In this document: positions 13,169 through 20,743 of the stretch, piece by piece
Position numbering within the stretch: position 1 is the stretch's first letter
How the letters are laid out: every line of letters begins with the position of its first letter
Assembly: GCA_012514535.1 (NCBI GenBank)
Contig: JAAZAA010000096.1
Location: 1 to 54,114, forward strand
Origin: Myxococcales bacterium
Lineage (GTDB): Bacteria > Myxococcota_A > Polyangia > Polyangiales > Polyangiaceae
Reading direction: 5' to 3'
DNA: 54,114 bases
The notes under the pieces: generated by a model
What the model was told of the DNA's origin: nothing
Seen by the model: only the letters and a program-made list of their open reading frames with translations
Database searches by the model: none
Made by a program: the position numbers and the translations under genes

Positions 13169-13565
13169 CGGCGCCGCTGCGCGCTCTACGGCTCCATGGC
13201 CGTCGGTGGGCTCGCCGGCTCAGTGGCGCTCTACGGCGCTCTACGGCGCTCTACGGTCCGGCGGCGCCGCTGCGCGTTCCACGGCGCCGCTGCGCGCTCT
13301 ACGGCGTTGGTGGCGACGGCGCTCCACGGCGCTCCGTGCGCTCCGGGAGACCGATCGCGGTCCGCGGCACACAGGGTCGTGTCGATTCGCTCACAGGGCG
13401 CAGGCGTCGGCGAGAGCTTGACGACGCCGTTGCCGCGAGGATCTCCGTGGATCGGCGCTCGGCGTTCCTTTGGCCCAAGGGTTGCTGAGTGGGTAGACCG
13501 AGGGTCACCGCCCACGCGGCCCGACGCCTCGGAACATCCACACGAAGGAAGAAGGAAATCGCGCC
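13169..13565. other. Intergenic region with 10-bp tandem repeats (13227-13256)
   Basis: No gene supported. Three exact copies of cgctctacgg lie at 13227-13256, and related gcgctctacgg / gcgttccacgg pieces are scattered between 13176 and 13335. The last 100 bases probably hold the promoter of the downstream lipoprotein, whose ribosome site is aaggaagaaggaaat. Confidence 0.7.
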
Positions 13566-14369
13566 ATGAAGTCTGCTCCCACGCCCCGTGCTCTGTCCGT
13601 CAGCTCGCTCTTCCTCGCCAGCGGTGCGCTCGCCCTGTCCACCTGGACCGCCTGCCAGGAGCACACGCCGACCGCGGTGGCGGAGGTGTCGGCCGAGCAG
13701 GGACAGCGCGCGACCGCTCCGGACGCCCAGGGAGCCACCCCGAGGCCCGACGCCGTCGACACGGCCCGCCCCGTGGTGGAGCCGGAGTCGGAGCCCACCC
13801 CCAGCCCGCGCGCTCCCTCGAGCGCCGCGAAGGCCACCGCGTCCCCGGCGAAGAGCTCCGCCGCTCCGGCGACGACCGCCGCCGCCGCGACTCCCCCCGA
13901 GGTGAAGCGCCTCGTGATCGCCACGGCGGTGGAGAACCGCGAGCCCGTCGCCCTGGCGGGTGAGGCGCAGCCCGGCGAGCCCCTGACGGCCTTCGTCGAG
14001 GCCGCCAACCCGGGGGGCGAGCCCGCGCACATCGTGGTCACCTTCGAGCACTCCAGTGGTCGGAAGGTCGGCTTCGTGAAGCTGGAGGTGCCCGCCTCCT
14101 CGCCCCGCTACCGCACCTGGGCGCGCACCCAGAACATCAAGCAAGGGGGCGCCTGGGAGGCGGTGGTCCACCTCGAGGACGGGACGGAGCTCGCCCGGCA
14201 GAGCTTCACCGCGGCGGCGCCCACCCCGGCCGCGCACCCCAGCGCGCCGGTGGTCTCCAGCGCAACGGCTGCGCCCGACGCCACGACTCCCGCGCAGGAT
14301 CAGGGGACGCCCGCTGCGATCCCGGAGGCCGCGCCCGGCGCGATCCCCGAGGTCCCCGCGGCCTCCTGA
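13566..14369 (+). CDS. Putative lipoprotein with DUF2914-like domain
   Basis: The 267-residue protein starts with a signal sequence ending in TAC (Cys about residue 30), a plausible if imperfect lipobox. An Ala/Pro/Ser/Thr-rich linker of about 80 residues follows. Residues about 112-208 form a beta-rich domain with KRLVIATAVENREPVALAG and, near its end, YRTWARTQNIKQGGAWEAVV. The pattern of 'ENREP' at the start and 'RTW...G.W' near the end is that of DUF2914, a small extracytoplasmic domain of unknown function common in proteobacteria. The C-terminal 55 residues are again low-complexity. It is monocistronic by spacing (281 bp to the next gene). Function unknown. Confidence 0.72.
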   Translation: MKSAPTPRALSVSSLFLASGALALSTWTACQEHTPTAVAEVSAEQGQRATAPDAQGATPRPDAVDTARPVVEPESEPTPSPRAPSSAAKATASPAKSSAAPATTAAAATPPEVKRLVIATAVENREPVALAGEAQPGEPLTAFVEAANPGGEPAHIVVTFEHSSGRKVGFVKLEVPASSPRYRTWARTQNIKQGGAWEAVVHLEDGTELARQSFTAAAPTPAAHPSAPVVSSATAAPDATTPAQDQGTPAAIPEAAPGAIPEVPAAS

Positions 14370-14535
14370 CGACGGCATGCATGGGGTCCCTCGCCCTACG
14401 GGGTGTGACACAGTCGCTTCACTGGCACGCCGTGACACATCGATCACGGAGACCACCGCGGAGCGCTGACGTGGCGCGCCCCGGCGGGCAGGGCCCTGCG
14501 GGTCAGCCCCCACGAATTTATCGGCTATTCCCCCG

Positions 14536-14548
14536 AAAAGCAGCTTTT
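14536..14548. promoter_or_regulatory. Inverted repeat upstream of the propeller-lipoprotein operon
   Basis: AAAAGC-A-GCTTTT, a perfect 6-bp inverted repeat around one central base, about 100 bases before the first gene of the 14651-20595 operon. A TAATAC sequence lies at about 14583. The combination suggests a promoter/operator, but it is not matched to a known regulator. Confidence 0.35.
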
Positions 14549-14650
14549 GCAGGGTCCCGGTCCATGATTGGCCCGTAGTTTGCTAATACGTTTCCGAACT
14601 CGCCTTTTCTCCCCTCGACGGCTCCGTCGGGGAACACCGGGGACGGAAGC

Positions 14651-16297
14651 TTGAAACGTCGTTTGCTTTTCGGGAGCTTTTACAGCGCGCTGGTCCTCAT
14701 CGTCGCTGGGGCCTGCGGCGCTCAAGAAGACGCCGCTGGTGTGGGTGGTGATCCTGGGGGGAGCTGGGGGGACCCAGGCAACAGCGGGACGGGAGGGACG
14801 ACCCAGGGAGAGGGTCCCCTCCCTCCCGAAGAGGAGCTCGAGGAGGATTTCGAGGTGCCCGCGGCGGTCGGGCGTTACCTCTGGGCCGCCAACCCGAAGA
14901 GCAACCGGGTGGTCCTGGTGGACGCGACCACCCTCGGGGTGGAGGTCCTGGAGGCGGGTTTCGCGCCCACGTACCTCGCGGGGATTCCCCCGGTCGGTGA
15001 TTTTCCCGGCGGCGCGGTGGTGATCAACGAGCGCAGCGACGACGCCACCATCTTCCGTCTGCCCTCGGACGAAGACAGCCCCGTGAGCGCGGAGACGGTC
15101 ACGGTTCACTCCGTCCCCGTGCATCCGCGCGCGAACGCGTGGCGCGTCGGTCCGAAATCCCGCTTCGCCATCGCCTGGAGCGACGCGCGGGCCTTCTCCC
15201 GCGTCGATCCTACGGAGGGTCTCCAGGATCTCACCGTCATCGATCTCGACGGTGACGAGCCCGTCTCCACGCGCCTCAGCGCCGGCTATCGCCCGAGCCA
15301 GGTCGTGGTGGAGGAGAGCGGCAAGCGGGCGTACGTCGTGTCGCAGCCGGGCATCACCGTGTTGCACCTGACCCACGCGGACGGCCCCCGGGTGGAGCGC
15401 GAGCTGTTCCTGCCGGAGGAGGCCGGCGACCAGGCGCGGGACGTCTCCATCACCCCGGACGGCGCGTTCGCGTTCGTGCGCATGGCGGGGGAGAGCAGCG
15501 TGCTGATCGTCGACCTCGCGAGCGACGAGCGGATCACGGTCGATCTCCCCGCGCCCGTCACGGATCTCGACGTCAGCGCCGACGGCACCAAGGCCGTCGC
15601 CGTGATGCGGACCCCGACGGAGCCCGCCGCGGGCGCCGCGGGCGCCCCGGCAGCGACGGAGCCGTCGCGCATCGCCGTGCTGCCTCTCGACACCATCGTC
15701 ACGGATCCCGAGGACTACGAGATCCACGAGCTCGACGGGCTCTTCGGCAGCGCCGTCCTGTCGCAGGATGGCCGCTACGCCCTGGCGTTCACGAACGCGG
15801 TGGCCTCACCCCTGCTCGCCATCGTCGACCTCGAGACGGGCGAGCACCGTGAGCTCGATCTGCGGGCGCCGGTGCGGGCCGCCTTCCTCCTGGAGGACGG
15901 GTCCCACGCGGTGGTGCTGCTCACGCCTCCGGCGGGGAGCGCTCGGCGGGGGGCCTTCAGCCTGGTGCCCGTCGCAGCGGATCTGCCTCCGAAGATGGAG
16001 GGGACGGACGCTCCCACGCGCTTCGTCTCCCTGTCCTCCGATCCGCCGCGGGCGCTCGTCACGACCGTCGGGGCCGAGGACGAACCCCACGACGTCCTCC
16101 TGGCGCGCTTTCCGGGGCTCCAGGTCGACCGGATCCGTCTCGCGAGCACGCCGCTGGCCTCCGGCGTCGTGCCCGAGGCCGGGAAGGGCTTCGTGGCCCA
16201 GTCGCACCCAGAGGGTCGGGTGACCTTCGTTGGCTTGGAGGACGGCGCAGCGCAGGTCCTCACGGGCTTCGAGCTCGGCGGAAAGGTGGTGGAGTGA
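14651..16297 (+). CDS. Lipoprotein, predicted beta-propeller (first of three)
   Basis: Not assigned to a named family. The 548-residue protein has an N-terminal signal peptide with lipobox VAGAC (Cys 22, followed by Gly, so no Asp inner-membrane retention signal), then a Gly-rich linker and an acidic patch. The rest is made of repeated four-strand-like blocks such as RAYVVSQPGITVLHLTHADG, VSITPDGAFAFVRMAG and LSQDGRYALAFTNA, the style of YVTN/WD-like beta-propellers. It begins with TTG after ggggacggaag. It shares GLQD(L/I)TV, GYRPS and the C-terminal SHPEGRVT...LTGFEL..KVVE with the next gene, so the two are paralogues. Its stop overlaps the next gene. A surface or periplasmic binding or scaffolding role is inference. 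Confidence 0.75.
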   Translation: MKRRLLFGSFYSALVLIVAGACGAQEDAAGVGGDPGGSWGDPGNSGTGGTTQGEGPLPPEEELEEDFEVPAAVGRYLWAANPKSNRVVLVDATTLGVEVLEAGFAPTYLAGIPPVGDFPGGAVVINERSDDATIFRLPSDEDSPVSAETVTVHSVPVHPRANAWRVGPKSRFAIAWSDARAFSRVDPTEGLQDLTVIDLDGDEPVSTRLSAGYRPSQVVVEESGKRAYVVSQPGITVLHLTHADGPRVERELFLPEEAGDQARDVSITPDGAFAFVRMAGESSVLIVDLASDERITVDLPAPVTDLDVSADGTKAVAVMRTPTEPAAGAAGAPAATEPSRIAVLPLDTIVTDPEDYEIHELDGLFGSAVLSQDGRYALAFTNAVASPLLAIVDLETGEHRELDLRAPVRAAFLLEDGSHAVVLLTPPAGSARRGAFSLVPVAADLPPKMEGTDAPTRFVSLSSDPPRALVTTVGAEDEPHDVLLARFPGLQVDRIRLASTPLASGVVPEAGKGFVAQSHPEGRVTFVGLEDGAAQVLTGFELGGKVVE

Positions 16298-17919
16298 TGG
16301 GCGACGTGCGGCCGAGACTACGGATCGTCGAGCTGGGGGTCGGCGCCGTCGCTTTGGTCCTGGGGATCGCCCTGGGCTGCGGCTCCGAGGACGCTGCTGG
16401 CGGTCGAGGAAGCAGCGGCGGAGGTTGGCCTCCTTCGCTCGGCGACGGGAACGGCAACGGCTCGGGGGATGGTGACTACCTGCCCCCGGGAGGCGGTCAT
16501 GGCGGGGCCGTCCCGGAGCTCCCCGAAGAGGAGAAGGATCTCAGCGTCTTCCGCGCGCCCGTCGTCACGGGGAAGCACCTGTGGTTCGTCAACCCGGAGA
16601 GCAGCCGCGTGGCGCTCATCGACGCCACGGACTTCGAGGTGCGGGTGCTCGACGGAGGGTTTCGCCCCACCTACGTCGCCGCGGTGCCAGCGGAGGACGA
16701 CGTGAGCTCCGCCCTGGTGCTCAACGTCGGCAGCGGGGACGCGACCTGGTTCCGCCTGAAGGGCAGGAAGATCACCGACCGCACCTTCCCCATCGCCCAC
16801 CGCGCCAACCGCTGGGCGGTGTCGCCCTCCGGACGCTGGGCGACCGCGTGGAGCGCCGAGGAGCCCGACGAGCGCCTCGATCCCACCGAAGGTCTGCAGG
16901 ACATCACCGTGGTTGATCTCGGCGTCGAGCCGCCCGTGACCCACCGGCTCACCGTCGGTTATCGCCCGTCGGCGCTGTCCTACTCCGCCGGGGAAGAGGA
17001 GCTGATCGTGGTCTCCGAGGCGGGCATCAGCCTGGTCGACCTGTGGGGGAGCAGCCCCGTCTCCACGGGCTGGATCGATCTCGGCAGCGCCAGCGGCCGC
17101 GGCGTCGCCGTCACGCCGAGCGGCGAGTACGCCCTCGTGCGGCGCGCGGGGGAGCCGGTGGTCAGCATCCTCCCCCTGGATGGCTCGCCTCCCGCGGAGG
17201 TGCAGCTCGGCGGCGCGGTGACGGATCTCGAGCTCGACGCGGAGGGGCGGCGCGCCGTCGCGGTGGTGCGGGAGAAGCGGCAGATCGCCGTCTTCGACGT
17301 GGAGGCGGCCTTCGCCGATCCCGCCAAGGTCGACGTGGCGACGGTCCCGGGTGAAATCTTCGGGAGCGTCGCGCTGAGCCCCGACGGGGACGTCGCCGCC
17401 CTCTACACGACGGCCCTCGACAGCGGACGCGTCGTGATCGCCGATCTCCGCGCCGGTGACACCTATCTCGAGACCCGCACCGTGGACGTGAAGGGGCCCG
17501 TGCTGAGCGTGCGCACGACCACGGGCGGTGATCACGCCGTCGTGCTCATGGGCAAGGGCGCCCAGAGCACCAACCCGGGCTCCTTCGCGGTGGTGTCCCT
17601 GCGGGAGCCGCGGTTCCCGCGGGTCGAGGCCACGGCCGCGCCCGTGCATCAGGTGGCCGTGAGCGCCGACTACGCGCTGGTGACCACCCGCGATGGCGCC
17701 GCGGGGATCTTCGAGAGCCACCTCATCGAGATGGCTTCGGGACGGCTCGACAAGGTGCGCCTGTCGAGCCCGCCCACGGCGGTGGGCATCCTCGGTGAGC
17801 AGGGCCTCGGCTACGTGGCGCAGTCCCACCCAGAGGGGCGCGTGACCGTCTTGAACTTCGCCAGCGCCACCGCCCGTACCCTCACGGGCTTCGAGCTGGC
17901 CTCCAAAGTCGTGGAGTGA
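16297..17919 (+). CDS. Lipoprotein, predicted beta-propeller (second of three)
   Basis: The 540-residue paralogue of the preceding protein. Signal peptide with lipobox ALGC (Cys followed by Gly), a Gly/Asn/Asp-rich linker, and then propeller-like repeats (LWFVNPESSRVALIDATDF, VAVTPSGEYALVRRAGE, VALSPDGDVAALYTTALD). The blocks DPTEGLQDITVVDL and SHPEGRVTVLNF match the first protein at equivalent positions. The ATG at 16297 overlaps the upstream stop codon (TGATG); an in-frame GTG one codon earlier is possible. Its own stop is followed one base later by the next start, so the genes are probably translationally coupled. No catalytic motif was recognised. Confidence 0.75.
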   Translation: MGDVRPRLRIVELGVGAVALVLGIALGCGSEDAAGGRGSSGGGWPPSLGDGNGNGSGDGDYLPPGGGHGGAVPELPEEEKDLSVFRAPVVTGKHLWFVNPESSRVALIDATDFEVRVLDGGFRPTYVAAVPAEDDVSSALVLNVGSGDATWFRLKGRKITDRTFPIAHRANRWAVSPSGRWATAWSAEEPDERLDPTEGLQDITVVDLGVEPPVTHRLTVGYRPSALSYSAGEEELIVVSEAGISLVDLWGSSPVSTGWIDLGSASGRGVAVTPSGEYALVRRAGEPVVSILPLDGSPPAEVQLGGAVTDLELDAEGRRAVAVVREKRQIAVFDVEAAFADPAKVDVATVPGEIFGSVALSPDGDVAALYTTALDSGRVVIADLRAGDTYLETRTVDVKGPVLSVRTTTGGDHAVVLMGKGAQSTNPGSFAVVSLREPRFPRVEATAAPVHQVAVSADYALVTTRDGAAGIFESHLIEMASGRLDKVRLSSPPTAVGILGEQGLGYVAQSHPEGRVTVLNFASATARTLTGFELASKVVE

Positions 17920-17920
17920 C

Positions 17921-19483
17921 ATGAAAAAGACCTGGATTGCTTGGGGAGTGCTGCTCGCTGCGTGCGGCGGCCGCGACGCGCGCTGGGAAGCGAGCTACGA
18001 GAGCACGACCAGCTACGGCCTGCATGGCGCGGTCGCGCTGCAGGACGCGGCGCTCGATCGCTTCTTGCTGGTGACCTCGCCGGCGGCTCACGAGATCGAC
18101 GTCACGCCCATCCCTGTCGGAAAGAACGTCACCGCCGTCGCCGTCTCCCCCAACAAACGGCGCATGTTCGTGCTGTCCAAGGGTGAGCAGCCGAGGTACC
18201 GCCCCGACGACGAACGCCCGCGGCTGATCGTCATCGATGGAGGCACGCGCCCCAAGCTGGAGAGCTCCTTCGACCTCGACGATCCGCTCTCGAAGCTCGC
18301 CATCGACCCTCAGGGCGAGTGGATCGCCGCCTACGAGGCGGACAGCACGGTGACCAACCCCAACGAGATCGTCCTGTTCTCCCTGGAGGACGGCGTCACG
18401 CGGCGCTCCAAGACGATCCGCAGCTTCGGCGGGTTCCCCCTCGAGCTCGTGTTCACCGATCCGCTCACCCTGCCCTCCGGCTCGGCGCGCCGCTTCCTGG
18501 TGGTGCGGACGGATCGGGACATCACCCTGGTCGATCTCTCGGATCTGGACCGCTCCGAGATCACCGTGAAGCTGCCGGAGACGGAGGAGGGCAAGTCCAC
18601 GCGGCCGGCGCAGGTCGTCTTCGACGACGGCGATCCGGACGAGCCGGGAGACGCCCGCCTCGCGGTGCGGCTCCAAGGGGAGTCGGACATCGTCCTGCTC
18701 GATCTGGGAGCGGCGTCGGGCGATCGCGAGTTCACGATCACGCCGAACATCGTCGACGCGGGGGGCGTGCCCTCGGCCATCGACTTCGTGCGCACGGACG
18801 GCGGGCTCCGCCTGGCGGCGCTGGTGCCCACGCGCAAGCAAGCGACGCTCGTGGATCCGGAGACGACGGCCACCGAGACGGTGACCTTTCCGGTGGCGTA
18901 CAGCAGCATGACGCGCATCACGGACGCCGTGAGCTCGCCGCCCGTCGGCGGCGACGTGGCCCTGCTCTGGAGCAAGGACGCGCGCGGCATCGCGTTCTGG
19001 TCCCTGGGGCAGACGAGCGGCACGCCCTACCGCAGCATCGACGCGAACGATCTCGATCTCGCGGTGGGGGCCGTCATCGACGTGCCGGCGCCGAACCGTC
19101 ACTTGAAGCTCCTCTCGAGCGAGAACGCGGATCGCTTCTTCATTCTGGATCTCGAGAAGCGACAGACGTTCCCCATGCTCACGCGGCAGCAGGGCTTCGA
19201 GGTCACGGTCGCCCCGGATGGCGGGCGCCTGTGGGCGTATCGCGAGGGGAGCGGTGAGCTCTCGAGCGTGGAGCTGACGGATCTGCATCCGACCGCGTTG
19301 AGCGTGCGGCTCGGGGTGAGTCGGGTGCACGACATCCGGCGCGGAGGGTCGGGGCGCGCCGCCCTGGTGCTGCACGGCACCGACGGCAGCTCCGGCCGCG
19401 CGTCGGTGACGCTCCTCGACGCCCAGTCCCCGGACTCCGCGGACTCTCGCTTCTTCGACGGCTTGTACTTGGAGGGACTGTGA
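17921..19483 (+). CDS. Lipoprotein, predicted beta-propeller (third of three)
   Basis: The 520-residue protein has a short signal peptide and clear lipobox LLAAC (Cys 15, followed by Gly). The Gly-rich linker of its two neighbours is missing. Repeated blade-like segments include VTAVAVSPNKRRMFVLSKG, LAIDPQGEWIAAYEAD, FEVTVAPDGGRLWAYREG and RFFILDLEKR. It is more diverged from the first two than they are from each other, but has the same size, anchor and fold style. Position: one base after the second propeller gene and overlapping the outer-membrane gene by TGA/GTG. The three-in-a-row arrangement suggests the products act together, perhaps as a complex on the inner face or surface of the outer membrane. 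Confidence 0.72.
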   Translation: MKKTWIAWGVLLAACGGRDARWEASYESTTSYGLHGAVALQDAALDRFLLVTSPAAHEIDVTPIPVGKNVTAVAVSPNKRRMFVLSKGEQPRYRPDDERPRLIVIDGGTRPKLESSFDLDDPLSKLAIDPQGEWIAAYEADSTVTNPNEIVLFSLEDGVTRRSKTIRSFGGFPLELVFTDPLTLPSGSARRFLVVRTDRDITLVDLSDLDRSEITVKLPETEEGKSTRPAQVVFDDGDPDEPGDARLAVRLQGESDIVLLDLGAASGDREFTITPNIVDAGGVPSAIDFVRTDGGLRLAALVPTRKQATLVDPETTATETVTFPVAYSSMTRITDAVSSPPVGGDVALLWSKDARGIAFWSLGQTSGTPYRSIDANDLDLAVGAVIDVPAPNRHLKLLSSENADRFFILDLEKRQTFPMLTRQQGFEVTVAPDGGRLWAYREGSGELSSVELTDLHPTALSVRLGVSRVHDIRRGGSGRAALVLHGTDGSSGRASVTLLDAQSPDSADSRFFDGLYLEGL

Positions 19484-20595
19484 GCAAGGTGCACTACATC
19501 CGCGGAGCTTCGGCTCGTACCCTGAGCGGTCTCGGCTGCATCGCGGCCCTGCTGGTGGCCTCGGGCGCCGCGGCCCAGCCGGCTCAACCCGCTCAACCCG
19601 CGCAACCCGAACCCGCGCAACCCGAACCCGCTCCGTCGGCCCCGGCTCCGGCGGTCCAGCCCGTTCGATCCGAGCCCGCGCCGTCCGCCGAAGGAGCAGA
19701 GCCCGGCGAGCCGACCGCGCCCGCGACGCAGCCCCCGGCACATGAACCGCCCCAGGATCCCAGCTGGACCCTGGAGGACGCCCCCGAGACCGCCGAAGGC
19801 GCCGCTGCCGAGGGCTCTCCGGCTCCCACAGCGACCGACGGCGCCCCCGCGACGGCCCCGGGCGCCGCGACGGCGGACACCGACCCCGCGCAGGAAACGG
19901 ACGATCCCGCCGCGCCGCGCCGCTACCCCCTCCCCGCGACGACGGAGGTCTCGATCGAGCCCCCACCGGATCCGGAGACCGTGCCCTTCACCCACCACCA
20001 GCTGCGCTGGGAGGTCCAGGTGGGCTTGCGCAACTCCTGGATCCCGAGCGACGGCTACGACGCCTTCGCGGAGAACGACGCCTTCACGCAGCTGAGCGTG
20101 GGCATCGGGCGCGGCGTGTTCCGGAGCGATCGTTGGAGCGTGGCGGCGCTCGGGTTCTGGGAGTTCGGCTCCAAGAGCGCGTCGGTGCGGGGCGCCGAGA
20201 GCCGCTACTCGGCGCATCGGCTCAGCGTCGCCCTGGAAGGCCGTTACCACGCGCTGCACTGGCTCTACGGCTACGGCCGCCTGGCGCCGGGAGCGACCCA
20301 CACCAACGCGCACCTCGACGCGCCGCGGCAATCCTTTGGTCACGAGGCGAAGACCTGGGTGGTCAGCACGGACGTCGCCCTGGGCGTCGCGGCGCGGCTG
20401 CTCGGCGACCCCGATGGCCGCCAGCCTGGAGAGCGCCTGTGGTTCTTCGTCGAAGGCGGCTACGGCTGGTCCGCCACGCAGAACCTCCTCCTCCGCCCGA
20501 CGAGCGGCGCCCCCGAGCGGGCGAGCAGCGTGGATCTCGGCGAGCTCTCCCTCTCCGGCGGCTTCGGAAAGGCAGGCGTCCTCCTCAGCTTCTGA
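19480..20595 (+). CDS. Outer-membrane beta-barrel protein with Pro-rich periplasmic linker
   Basis: The 371-residue protein has a signal peptide (cleavage after about SGAAA, residue 32), a long Ala/Pro/Gln/Glu-rich linker (residues about 33-165, starting with QPAQPAQPAQPEP-type repeats), and a C-terminal region of about 190 residues with alternating hydrophobic beta strands: HQLRWEVQVGLRNSW, WSVAALGFWEFG, RLSVALEGRYHALHWLYGYG, LWFFVEGGYGWSAT. It ends in LLSF; a terminal Phe is typical of outer-membrane barrels recognised by BamA. The size suggests about 8 strands. It starts with GTG overlapping the third propeller lipoprotein's stop, which makes it the likely membrane anchor or partner of those lipoproteins. 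The family is not identified. Confidence 0.78.
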   Translation: MSKVHYIRGASARTLSGLGCIAALLVASGAAAQPAQPAQPAQPEPAQPEPAPSAPAPAVQPVRSEPAPSAEGAEPGEPTAPATQPPAHEPPQDPSWTLEDAPETAEGAAAEGSPAPTATDGAPATAPGAATADTDPAQETDDPAAPRRYPLPATTEVSIEPPPDPETVPFTHHQLRWEVQVGLRNSWIPSDGYDAFAENDAFTQLSVGIGRGVFRSDRWSVAALGFWEFGSKSASVRGAESRYSAHRLSVALEGRYHALHWLYGYGRLAPGATHTNAHLDAPRQSFGHEAKTWVVSTDVALGVAARLLGDPDGRQPGERLWFFVEGGYGWSATQNLLLRPTSGAPERASSVDLGELSLSGGFGKAGVLLSF

Positions 20596-20743
20596 GCAGG
20601 GGTTCAGCGGGTGTAGCGGGTGTGGACCTGCTCCGCCCGCCGCGCCGTCCTCGACATGTTCCTGGCTCCCGGTTGGTGAGGGTCGATTGGTCCGGGATCG
20701 CGCGGGGACTATGCTCTGGGCCCCGACTCGGAGATGATTCCCC

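Noticed and set aside
13196-13963. 255-codon frame over the cgctctacgg repeats
   Set aside because: It overlaps the DUF2914-like lipoprotein in another frame and begins inside repeats.
17882-19966. Long minus-strand frame of 694 codons
   Set aside because: It is antisense to the third propeller lipoprotein and has no recognisable domain.
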